From CAVPRW01 sp046727435 [NCBI: bacterium] (GTDB lineage: Bacteria > Tectomicrobia > Entotheonellia > J063), in the NCBI GenBank assembly GCA_046727435.1, contig JBKPCR010000263.1:1-9953 (forward strand): 9,953 nt of DNA, in the 5' to 3' direction. This document shows positions 1-7,525 of the stretch, piece by piece (within the stretch, counting starts at the first letter, position 1; every line of letters starts with the position of its first letter). Both the position numbers and the translations under genes were made by a program. The notes beneath the pieces are model-generated. The model saw nothing but the letters and a program-made list of their open reading frames with translations, searched no databases and was not told the DNA's origin.

Positions 1-541
1 TGGGCTTGTACGCGCCTTCGCCGAGCGTTTTCCAGGGCTGTCGGTGTTGCAATTTGACGCCCATGCCGATCTCCGCGACACCTATCAGGGGACACCGTAC
101 AATCACGCCAGCGTGCTACGCCGCATCTCCGAACTTGTCCCGGCAGTACAGGTAGGCATCCGCAGCCTGAGTCGTGAAGAAGCAGTATGGGTAAAGGAGC
201 GTGGGGCGCGGCTGTTTTATGCCTCGGAAGTCATGGGATCGCGCACGATCGCCACGACGATTAGCGACGCGCTCACCGACCAGGTCTATATCACCATCTG
301 CCTTGATGGCCTCGATCCGTCGATCATGCCTGCCGTCGGCACTCCAGAGCCTGGTGGTCTCGGTTGGTATGATGTCCTGCGCATCGTGCGGCAAGTGGCG
401 GAAACACGCCACATTGTCGGCTTCGATGTCGTCGAATTGTTCCCCATTCCAGGGAATATTGCGCCGGATTTCCTGGCTGCCAAGCTCGTCTACAAAGTGT
501 TGGGCTATCGTTTCAAACTGGGGAAACCGCGTCCGGGCTAG
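1..541 (+). CDS. Agmatinase/arginase (ureohydrolase) family protein, C-terminal part
   Basis: The gene enters from the left edge in frame 2; 179 codons are visible and the N-terminal part, with the first metal-ligand His, is missing. Family members are binuclear Mn enzymes that hydrolyse agmatine, arginine or other guanidino compounds to urea and an amine. Seen: the metal motif FDAHADLR near the visible start; the motif ICLDGLDPSIMPAVGTPEPGG at about 282-345; and GFDVVELFPIPG followed by DFLAAKLVYKVLGY, which carries the conserved Glu and the usual C-terminus. The second metal motif is normally [ST]-x-D-x-D-x-x-D-P. Here it reads T-I-C-L-D-G-L-D-P, so the first Asp ligand is Cys (codon TGC). 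The frame is otherwise intact to TAG at 539-541. The family is clear; the substrate is not, and loss of a metal ligand could mean altered chemistry or inactivity. The next gene, mreB, starts 72 nt downstream. Confidence 0.88.
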   Translation, partial: GLVRAFAERFPGLSVLQFDAHADLRDTYQGTPYNHASVLRRISELVPAVQVGIRSLSREEAVWVKERGARLFYASEVMGSRTIATTISDALTDQVYITICLDGLDPSIMPAVGTPEPGGLGWYDVLRIVRQVAETRHIVGFDVVELFPIPGNIAPDFLAAKLVYKVLGYRFKLGKPRPG

Positions 542-594
542 AGACCCGCATGAGCTTGCCGACGTCTCTCCCACCGTCGTCACCGTCAATTAGC

Positions 595-604
595 AGGTGA
601 GGGG
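595..604 (+). promoter_or_regulatory. Ribosome binding site of mreB
   Basis: AGGTGAGGGG lies 9 nt before the ATG at 614. It favours this start over the in-frame ATG at 638, which would remove the hydrophobic N-terminal stretch. Confidence 0.65.
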
Positions 605-607
605 TAA

Positions 608-1636
<1,029 letters not shown>

Positions 1637-1695
1637 TCGACCAGCTCATGATGCCTAGCCACGTCGATCCATTGACAAGCGGTCGTCGGCCTGCT

Positions 1696-1722
1696 CGCCA
1701 GGGACAAATCCGCCAGGGTCAA
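1696..1722 (+). repeat. Short direct repeat upstream of mgtE
   Basis: CGCCAGGGACAA (1696-1707) and CGCCAGGGTCAA (1711-1722) match at 11 of 12 positions with a 15-bp period, in the 102-bp mreB-mgtE spacer. The spacer also has a perfect TTGACA (1672-1677), but no credible -10 hexamer follows at 16-18 bp. The repeat could be a regulator site or chance. The spacer is too short for a full M-box Mg2+ riboswitch. Confidence 0.35.
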
Positions 1723-1730
1723 CAGCAGTT

Positions 1731-1736
1731 GAGGAA
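1731..1736 (+). promoter_or_regulatory. Ribosome binding site of mgtE; bears on start choice
   Basis: GAGGAA lies only 2 nt before the GTG at 1739 but 8 nt before the in-frame GTG at 1745, a much more usual spacing. The true start may therefore be 1745, two codons shorter. ATG 1763 is a third in-frame option. Confidence 0.5.
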
Positions 1737-1738
1737 TT

Positions 1739-3127
1739 GTGGAAGTGCCACTCAGAGAACGGATGCAGAGTCAGTACAACCAACGCTTTGGGGTGGTGCT
1801 TACCGCCTTGCAGAAGATGGTCCGCCGGGGAGGCAAAAACCATATCTGCAAGATCGTCTCGAAGCTGCATCCCGCTGACGTGGCCAAGCTGCTACGGCAT
1901 TTCGACCCTGAGGAGCAGTGGCTGATCTTCAGCGTCATCGATGATCCCGAGTTCGCGGCGGAGATCCTCAGTGAAGCCGACGTCGACACCAGCGAGCACC
2001 TCGTTCGACAAGCCCCGCCGCATTTCATCCTGCCTGTCCTGCGGAGTATGTCCCCGGATGACCTCACCGACCTGCTGGACCAGCTGCCAGACGACCTACG
2101 CGAGTCGATTCTCCCTTCCTTAAGAGAAGACCTTGACGACGTCCGGACCTTGATGCAGTACGGCAAGGACACCGCCGGCGGCATCATGACCACCGACTTT
2201 GTAGCCCTCAATGAGCACGTAAGCGTGGAGGAAGCTATCAAGGAGGTGCGCACTGCCGGTGATAAGGTCATGGTGTCGTATGTTTACGTGACGGATGATA
2301 ACAGCTGCTTGCGTGGCGTCGTCTCGTTACGGCAACTGATTCTGGCCGAGCCAGCGCAACCCCTGCGGGAGATCATGACCAAGGACGTCTGGAAGGTGCA
2401 TGTGGAGACGGACCAGGAGGAGGTCGCCCGCCTTGTGGGACATTATAATATTTTGGCCATCCCAGTCGTGGACGAACAAAATGTCCTGGTCGGGGTGGTG
2501 ACAGTGGACGACATCATTGACGTCATCCATGAGGAAGCCTCCGAGGATCTGGCGTATCTGTCCGGGAGTTCAAAACCGCTGCACACGCTGATCGATGCCT
2601 CGCCGGTGGAAATTTCTCGGGCGCGGTTGCCATGGTTGGTAACTGCCTTATTCGGCGGGTTGCTGTCGGGGAGCATCATCAAATACTTCACCGGCACCCT
2701 CGCAGAACTCATCTCGTTGAGTGTCTTTATTCCGGTGATCATGGCCATGGGCGGGCACCACGGTATCCAGACTTCGACCGTGTTCATTCGCGGACTGGCC
2801 ACTGGAGAAATCCGCAATATCGTCGGGCACCTGTGGAAGGAATTCCGAGTTGGCTGCATTATGGGCGCTGTGTGCGGCATCTGCCTCGGCCTGGTAGGCT
2901 TTTTCTGGATGGGCAGTTGGATGTTCGGCGTGGTGGCCGGCACCTCGATGTTTTTCGCGCTGAACACCTCGGCTATGATGGGAATTCTGCTGCCAGCTTT
3001 CTTTAATCGTATCGGCGTCGATCCCGCCATCACGGCTGGCCCGTTTATCACCGCCATTCAGGACGTGACCGGACTGATTCTCTACCTGGGGCTTGCCACG
3101 CTCTTTCTCCCCTGGATTCCCCGGTGA
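1739..3127 (+). CDS. mgtE: Magnesium transporter MgtE
   Basis: 462 residues, normal for MgtE, a homodimeric inner-membrane Mg2+ channel gated by cytoplasmic Mg2+ binding. Domain order as seen: an acidic helical N domain (about 43-140, with LHPADVAKLL and LLDQLPDDLRESIL); CBS domain 1 (about 145-205, opening with the usual DTAGGIMTTDFVAL); CBS domain 2 (about 210-265, IMTKDVWKVH to GVVTVDDIIDVI); a connecting plug-type helix (about 268-292); and a membrane domain of about five helices (295-460). The pore region keeps GVDPAITAGPFITAIQDVTG, including Asp442, the position of the known pore Mg2+ ligand. The family signature MGGN-x-G-x-Q reads MGGHHGIQ here, with His340 for the usual Asn. The start is uncertain between GTG 1739 and GTG 1745 (see the RBS entry). 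No recognisable Mg2+ riboswitch precedes it. It probably has its own or read-through transcription from mreB, 102 nt upstream. Confidence 0.95.
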   Translation: MEVPLRERMQSQYNQRFGVVLTALQKMVRRGGKNHICKIVSKLHPADVAKLLRHFDPEEQWLIFSVIDDPEFAAEILSEADVDTSEHLVRQAPPHFILPVLRSMSPDDLTDLLDQLPDDLRESILPSLREDLDDVRTLMQYGKDTAGGIMTTDFVALNEHVSVEEAIKEVRTAGDKVMVSYVYVTDDNSCLRGVVSLRQLILAEPAQPLREIMTKDVWKVHVETDQEEVARLVGHYNILAIPVVDEQNVLVGVVTVDDIIDVIHEEASEDLAYLSGSSKPLHTLIDASPVEISRARLPWLVTALFGGLLSGSIIKYFTGTLAELISLSVFIPVIMAMGGHHGIQTSTVFIRGLATGEIRNIVGHLWKEFRVGCIMGAVCGICLGLVGFFWMGSWMFGVVAGTSMFFALNTSAMMGILLPAFFNRIGVDPAITAGPFITAIQDVTGLILYLGLATLFLPWIPR

Positions 3128-3177
3128 GCTGAGCAGCAGGCAGACATCACAATCCTTCTCGATGCCTCCTTCCAGCA

Positions 3178-3195
3178 GGTTGTGTCGCAAATTTT
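3178..3195 (+). repeat. Left terminal inverted repeat of the IS6 element
   Basis: GGTTGTGTCGCAAATTTT. It differs from the reverse complement of the right end only at repeat positions 5 and 14. This end lies downstream of the transposase stop. A weaker second block containing GAGGTCATGA at 3202-3211 resembles the right-end subterminal GAGGTATGA. Confidence 0.85.
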
Positions 3196-3240
3196 GCTCA
3201 GGAGGTCATGAAGGGGGAGTTACCCCTGTCCGTGGGGGGA

Positions 3241-3924
3241 TTATGCAGCGAGGGAGCGGAATTGTTCGGCTGTCGTAAGGCCCTCGTCTCCGGCCTCCAC
3301 CGCCATCTGTCTCTTCTTAATCATGTGCATGAGCTCGATGCCGGCCAGCGTCGCCTGCGCGGCGTCGAACGATTTGAACCCCAGTATAGCACGCGTCGCT
3401 CGCTTGACGGCGCGATGGTCCTGTTCCACCACATTATTCAAATACTTGACCTGCCGGATGATGATGTGAGTGCCGTATTCTTCGTTGTCGCGTTTGATGG
3501 CGGCTTCATTGGCCTCAGTGCCATCGATCGTGATCTTCTCAGGTACGTCGTGGCGGCGAATCGCCTTCTTCAGAAACCGTAGGACCGCCTCCTGGTCCCG
3601 CTGCTCGGTCAAGAGAAAGTCAATCGTCCGGCCATACGTATCCACGGCCCGATACAAATACCGCCACTCCCCTTTAACCCGGATATACGTCTCGTCCATG
3701 CGCCAGCTGATTCCCACCGGCCGCTTCCGCCGGTGGAATGCCTCCTCCAGGTGGGGAGTGTACTTGATGACCCAGCGGTTGACGGTGGCATGATCTACGG
3801 GGACCCCCCGTTCCTGCATGAGTTCTTCCACATGACGCGTACTCAACGGATACGCCACATACCAGCGCACGCACGTGAGAATGATCTCCTGGGGAAAATG
3901 GGCCCCTTTGAAGCTCACCGCCAT
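3241..3924 (-). CDS. IS6-family DDE transposase
   Basis: 227 residues, the usual size for IS6 transposases. An N-terminal helix-turn-helix (about 27-52, STRHVEELMQERG then HATVNRWV) precedes the RNase H-like catalytic core. Candidate triad: Asp77 in WRMDETYIRVKG, Asp134 in ITIDGTEANEAAI, and Glu168 in YLNNVVEQDHRAVKR, with the conserved Lys174 after the Glu. Spacing between Asp134 and Glu168 is close to the family's DD(34)E arrangement. The frame is intact, so the enzyme may be active. AGGGGGA (3931-3937, read on the - strand) is a good Shine-Dalgarno 6 nt before the ATG at 3924-3922. The product catalyses strand cleavage and transfer at the element's ends. Confidence 0.95.
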   Translation of the reverse strand: MAVSFKGAHFPQEIILTCVRWYVAYPLSTRHVEELMQERGVPVDHATVNRWVIKYTPHLEEAFHRRKRPVGISWRMDETYIRVKGEWRYLYRAVDTYGRTIDFLLTEQRDQEAVLRFLKKAIRRHDVPEKITIDGTEANEAAIKRDNEEYGTHIIIRQVKYLNNVVEQDHRAVKRATRAILGFKSFDAAQATLAGIELMHMIKKRQMAVEAGDEGLTTAEQFRSLAA

Positions 3925-3989
3925 CGCCGTTCCCCCTCTCGTTACACCCTCGACCGCAGAGGGAGATCATACCTCAAGTCACCGCAAAT

Positions 3990-4007
3990 AAAAATTGCGA
4001 CAGAACC
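3990..4007 (-). repeat. Right terminal inverted repeat of the IS6 element
   Basis: On the - strand this reads GGTTCTGTCGCAATTTTT, a typical IS6-family end, 65 bp upstream of the transposase start. A TATGAT hexamer 20 bp inside the repeat could serve as a -10 for the transposase, but I see no matching -35 hexamer. Confidence 0.87.
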
Positions 4008-4075
4008 CAATATTGTCCAGCCGGGGAGCCAAAATAGGGGACCCGTTCAGCCGTCACCCGCTCACTTGTCAACTC

Positions 4076-4105
4076 TTGACTTGCCTGCCATTCCTGTCAT
4101 ATCCT
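4076..4105 (+). promoter_or_regulatory. Candidate sigma-70-type promoter for the integrase pseudogene
   Basis: TTGACT (4076-4081) and TATCCT (4100-4105) are separated by 18 bp and lie 43 bp before the start codon. The -35 is a 5 of 6 match; the -10 is weaker. A short inverted pair GTCAA-CTC-TTGAC (4068-4080) overlaps the -35. Confidence 0.4.
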
Positions 4106-4147
4106 TGCCACGGGAGGAGCAGAGCAGACTCGCACGGAGGACAGCAC

Positions 4148-5094
4148 ATGGCGAGTGAGCACAAGAGTAGGAATGTGGGATGGGACATAGCGGCCTAAGA
4201 CCTGCTAGCGTGGTACACGGCGTATGGCACACGGAACCCCAAAGAGGCAAGTGGTCGCGTGAAACGGCTCACAGTGTTCTTTCATGGCTGGCGGCTGGCA
4301 GACATCGATGCTGCGGCGGTCATTGCCTACATCAACCACAGAAAGGCACAGGGACGTGCCAATGCGACAATCAACGCGGATTTGGCTGTGCTGCGCAAGA
4401 CGCTGCGCGTAGCTCAGGAGCTAGGCAAGCTGAATACCGTGCCCAGAGTTAGGATGCTACGACCGGCACCCCCAAGGGCAGGCTTCTTTGAAAAGGCCCA
4501 ATTCGAGCGGGTAGCAAGTGCCTTGCCCCCTGACTTGGGCCTTGTCGCGAGGATAGGCTATACGCTAGGCTGGCGTCTTTCGTCGGAAGTGCTCACGCTC
4601 ACGTGTCGTCAAGTTGATCTAGCGGAGGGCTGTCTAAGCCTTGAGCCTGGGATAGCCAAGAATCGTGATGCTAGGATAGCGTACCTGACCCCGGAGCTTG
4701 TAGAGGGCATCGCCCAGCAATTGACGCGAGTGAAAGACCTGGAGCGGAGGGTGGGTGCTTCGTGCCGTGGCTCTTTCTGTACCTGAGAGGCAGACACATT
4801 GGAGAGCGCATCCGATTGTTTCGCAAGCGATGGGAGATGGCGTGTCGGATAGCTGGTTGTCCGGGAATGATTCGGCACGACCTGCGCAGGACCGCATGCC
4901 GGAAGATGATCAACCGGGGAGTGCCTGAGCGCGTGGTAATGCAGGTCATGGACCATAAAATCCGCTCCATGCTTGATCGCTACGCTATCGTGAGCCCGGA
5001 GGATTTGCGGGACGCGGCACGACGACTCTCAGACAAATCCCTGTACAATTTAAGGGCCACAGATGATTTAGTGGCCGTAACCCCGCACGGATAA
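4148..5094 (+). pseudogene. Decayed tyrosine recombinase (phage-type integrase)
   Basis: About 315 codons in two frames. The start ATG 4148 has a near-ideal GGAGG (4136-4140) 7 nt upstream. MASEHKSRNVGWDIAA is followed by TAA (4196-4198), then the same frame continues as DLLAWYTAYGTRNPKE into a SAM-like N-terminal domain and the catalytic domain. At about 4745-4762 the frame shifts (equivalent to loss of 1 nt), from ERRVG in frame 2 to VPWLFLYLRGR in frame 1, and runs to TAA 5092-5094. Catalytic residues are still visible: Arg (CGT 4574-4576), Lys in AKNRD, HDLR (4876-4887), His (4954-4956) and Tyr (4981-4983). The Gly usually before the second His is Asp. A duplicated TCG (4580-4585) gives GWRLSSEV instead of the usual GWR-x-SE. 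Such enzymes integrate and excise mobile DNA at att sites; this copy cannot give a full-length product without recoding. No att site was identified. Confidence 0.9.
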
Positions 5095-5102
5095 AGGACC
5101 AA

Positions 5103-5957
5103 ATGATGTCTGAACTCAAAATTGTCGATTATCTGCTCTACGAGCCAGAGGATACAGGCATTCTGTGGATCAAGTTCAATCGTCCAGAGCGCATGAACGC
5201 CCTGATCGGCTCGGCTGAAGAGAACGGCACGGTAGCCAAGGTGGGCGAATACATGCGGGCGGGGGATGATGACCCTAACGTCCGAGTGATCGTCTTGACT
5301 GGCGTCGGCCGAGGCTTCTGCTCTGGCGCCGACATGAGGCGCGACATCGCCGACACCACCAAGGGTGAGCGATTTTCCGGCGACCGCGGCACCACTGAGG
5401 GACCAGACGCGGCCCGAGAGCACTTCTTCCACGGCTTCACCAAGCTGCATCGCGATATCTCGCTGATCCGCAAACCCACCATCGCGATGGTCAATGGCGC
5501 CGCCGTCGGGTCGGGTATGGATATGGCGCTACATTGCGATATCCGCCTCGGCTGTGAGAATACGCGTTTCATCGGCTATCAGCAATTAGGGCAGATCCCA
5601 GAAAATGGCGGCTGCTACTACCTTCCGAAGATGGTTGGGCTGGGGCGGGCACTGGAATTTGCTTACACCGGCCACCTCGACGCTGAGCATGCCTTCGAGT
5701 GGGGCTTGCTGAACTATCTGGTCCCCGCCGAGAAGCTGGAGGAGACGACACGGGCGCTGTGTGACCGCATCATGCGGACGCCTCCCATGGTGCAGTGGAT
5801 CAGCAAACGCATTATGCGCGCGGCGCTGGATAGTTCAATGGAAACGACGATGGTGATGACCTCCAATGCCGGTGGGATCCTACAGGGATCGGAAGACGCA
5901 CAAGAAGCCAGGCGGGCCTTCCTGGAGAAACGCAAGCCGGCATTCAAGGGGCGCTAA
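5103..5957 (+). CDS. Enoyl-CoA hydratase/isomerase (crotonase) family protein
   Basis: 284 residues with the crotonase fold. An N-terminal FNRPERMNAL block (25-34) and GRGFCSGADM (69-78) supply the first oxyanion-hole NH; NGAAVGSGMDMALHCDI (131-147) supplies the second. The C-terminal helices end in AFLEKRKPAFKGR. Crotonases act on acyl-CoA thioesters as hydratases, isomerases, dehalogenases or C-C lyases. By alignment from memory to rat enoyl-CoA hydratase, the Glu144 position is Asp140 and the Glu164 position is Tyr159 or a neighbouring Gln. Glu167 in IPENGG may be the acid-base residue instead. A standard hydratase reaction should therefore not be assumed. AAAGGA (5093-5098) overlaps the integrase stop. 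ATG 5106 has better spacing (7 nt) than ATG 5103 (4 nt), so the protein may start one Met later. A TACAAT hexamer (5044-5049) is a weak -10 candidate. Confidence 0.9.
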   Translation: MMSELKIVDYLLYEPEDTGILWIKFNRPERMNALIGSAEENGTVAKVGEYMRAGDDDPNVRVIVLTGVGRGFCSGADMRRDIADTTKGERFSGDRGTTEGPDAAREHFFHGFTKLHRDISLIRKPTIAMVNGAAVGSGMDMALHCDIRLGCENTRFIGYQQLGQIPENGGCYYLPKMVGLGRALEFAYTGHLDAEHAFEWGLLNYLVPAEKLEETTRALCDRIMRTPPMVQWISKRIMRAALDSSMETTMVMTSNAGGILQGSEDAQEARRAFLEKRKPAFKGR

Positions 5958-6064
5958 GAGGGGGAGGCAATATCACACGCCTTTGACGGCGACGGCGCAA
6001 TGGAACAGCAGGGCGATGAAGAATACTTCGTGAGCTCAGGCGCGTGCAATCTGGCGCCGAGTGC

Positions 6065-7513
6065 TCACGCTTCCTTTCCCGCTAGCTTCTCGCGTAGCAG
6101 CTTGTTCACCGCTTGGGGGTTGGCTTTGCCCTGCGTCGCCTTCATCACCTGGCCCATGAAGAAACTCAGCAGTTTTTCTCTGCCAGCCCGGAACTCGCTG
6201 ACCTCTTTTGGGTTGTTGGCGAGCACCTGCTCAATGGCAGTGACCAGGGCGTTCTCGTCGCTAATCTGCCGCAGTCCCTTCTCCTGGACGATTTCGGCGG
6301 CAGCCTTCCCGGTCCCGTACATGGCGTCAAACACTGTCTTGGCCATGGTGCCGCTAATGGTCCCGCCGTCGACCAATTCAAGCAGCTCGGCGAGGTTCTC
6401 AGCGGCGATACGCGACTGCTCGACCTCGATGCCATCGCGGTTGAGGGCTCGCAACAGTTCAACCATAATCCAGTTACTCACCACCTTCGGCTTCGGATAA
6501 CGCTTGACGCAGGCCTCGTAATAATCAGCCAGCGCTTTGGAGCTGGTCAACACCCCCGCATCGTAGTCTGGAATGCCATACTCAGCGACCAAGCGCTGCA
6601 TTCGGGCATCGGGAAGCTCCGGCAGGGTGCGCCGGATCGCCTCAACCCATTCGCGGGTCGTCGCCAGCGGCACCAGATCGGGCTCGGGGAAGTAGCGGTA
6701 GTCATGCGCGAATTCTTTGCTGCGCATGGAGCGGGTGACGCCCCGAGTGGTATCCCACAGGCGCGTTTCCTGGAGCAGCTTCTCCCCAGCGTTTAACGCC
6801 TTCGTCTGCCGGATGACTTCATATTCCAAGGCATGCTGGACGTTGCGGAAGGAGTTTAGGTTCTTGATCTCGACTTTGGTGCCGTATTCTCGCGCACCTC
6901 TCGGCCGCAGCGACACGTTAGCATCGCAGCGGAAGCTGCCCTCCTCCATGTTACCGTCGCACACCTCCAGGTATTGCACGATCGTTCGCAAGCGCTGCAA
7001 GTAGAGCTTTGCTTCATCGGGCGAGGAGAGGTCGGGCTGGCTGACGATTTCCATCAGCGGCACCCCAGAGCGATTGAAATCCACATAACTGGCGTGCGGG
7101 TCGTCTAGATTTTCACCATGGATGGACTTGCCGACATCCTCTTCGAGATGGATGCGCACCAGTCTGATCCGTTTCATCCCTTCCGGCGTGGGAATCTCGA
7201 TGTGGCCTCCGATGACTAACGGCTCATCATACTGGGAGATCTGATAGTTCTTCGGCATATCGGGGTAGAAATAATTCTTGCGGGCAAATCGGCAACGCGG
7301 TGCCACCTCGCCATGGCACGCCAGCGCCGTTTTAATCGCACATTCTACCACGCGTCGGTTCAGCACCGGCAGCACACCGGGCATACCCAGACAGATCGGG
7401 CAGGTTTGCGTATTGGGTGGCGCCCCGAACGTCGTGCTGCATCCGCAAAAGATCTTCGAGTGCGTCGAGAGCTGGGCGTGCACCTCGAGCCCGATCACGA
7501 CCTCGTAATCCAT
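6065..7513 (-). CDS. gatB: Asp/Glu-tRNA(Asn/Gln) amidotransferase subunit B
   Basis: 482 residues, normal length. GatB is the kinase/tRNA-binding subunit of GatCAB: it phosphorylates the side-chain carboxylate of mischarged Glu-tRNA(Gln) or Asp-tRNA(Asn) and receives ammonia from GatA. Seen: the opening [10 protein letters not shown], with metal-site residues Glu10 and His12; a four-Cys zinc knuckle, FCGC (Cys23, Cys25) and CPIC (Cys38, Cys41); the signature [35 protein letters not shown]; and [16 protein letters not shown]. The C-terminal third (about 335-482) is the helical and YqeY-like tail that contacts tRNA. It is the last visible gene of the operon, 12 nt after gatA, with an AGGGGAAG Shine-Dalgarno in that gap. 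TGA at 6067-6065 faces the crotonase gene across 107 bp. Confidence 0.97.
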   Translation of the reverse strand: MDYEVVIGLEVHAQLSTHSKIFCGCSTTFGAPPNTQTCPICLGMPGVLPVLNRRVVECAIKTALACHGEVAPRCRFARKNYFYPDMPKNYQISQYDEPLVIGGHIEIPTPEGMKRIRLVRIHLEEDVGKSIHGENLDDPHASYVDFNRSGVPLMEIVSQPDLSSPDEAKLYLQRLRTIVQYLEVCDGNMEEGSFRCDANVSLRPRGAREYGTKVEIKNLNSFRNVQHALEYEVIRQTKALNAGEKLLQETRLWDTTRGVTRSMRSKEFAHDYRYFPEPDLVPLATTREWVEAIRRTLPELPDARMQRLVAEYGIPDYDAGVLTSSKALADYYEACVKRYPKPKVVSNWIMVELLRALNRDGIEVEQSRIAAENLAELLELVDGGTISGTMAKTVFDAMYGTGKAAAEIVQEKGLRQISDENALVTAIEQVLANNPKEVSEFRAGREKLLSFFMGQVMKATQGKANPQAVNKLLREKLAGKEA

Positions 7514-7525
7514 GGCTCTTCCCCT

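Larger units (their letters stand above)
3178..4007 (-). mobile_element. IS6-family insertion sequence, complete, about 830 bp
   Basis: A single transposase gene on the - strand is bracketed by imperfect terminal inverted repeats at 3178-3195 and 3990-4007 (16 of 18 bp match). The 830-bp length and the GGTTCTGT-type ends are typical of the IS6/IS26 family, which moves replicatively by cointegrate formation. The 8 bp flanking each end differ (TTCCAGCA on the left, CAATATTG on the right), so no target-site duplication is seen. That is expected if a later IS-mediated deletion or cointegrate resolution changed one flank, or if the duplication has decayed. It lies 50 bp after mgtE and 140 bp before a broken integrase gene. 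Confidence 0.87.

Noticed and set aside
116-589. 157-codon frame antisense to the agmatinase-like gene
   Set aside because: It fully overlaps a recognisable enzyme on the other strand and has no motif or convincing RBS.
1672-1700. Promoter at TTGACA (1672-1677) upstream of mgtE
   Set aside because: The hexamer 17 bp downstream is TCGCCA, far from a -10 consensus, and nearby alternatives fit no better.
2648-3190. 180-codon frame antisense to mgtE
   Set aside because: Its composition is what the reverse of a membrane-domain coding sequence gives, and the sense frame is a full MgtE.
3211-3227. Possible terminator hairpin AGGGG-GAGTTA-CCCCT between mgtE and the transposase
   Set aside because: The stem is only 5 bp with no T-run on either side, and it lies inside the IS.
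4030-4045. CAAAATAGGGGACCCG, resembling the start of leader motifs seen near some REP-associated or IS200-like elements
   Set aside because: It is a single short copy with no second copy, hairpin or associated transposase nearby.
3995-4198. Separate 67-codon protein upstream of the integrase
   Set aside because: Its last 16 codons are the true integrase start up to the premature TAA; the part before 4148 crosses the IS end and spacer and has no protein-like features.
4180-4452. 90-codon frame overlapping the integrase N-terminus
   Set aside because: The integrase-like sequence is in another frame across this stretch (4199 onward); this one shows no family resemblance.
6039-6058. Hairpin GGCGC...GCGCC in the spacer between the crotonase gene and gatB
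   Set aside because: The short stem has no T-tract on either strand, so it is not a convincing intrinsic terminator.
6113-6796. 227-codon frame antisense to gatB
   Set aside because: gatB on the opposite strand is unambiguous over the whole stretch; this is a shadow frame.
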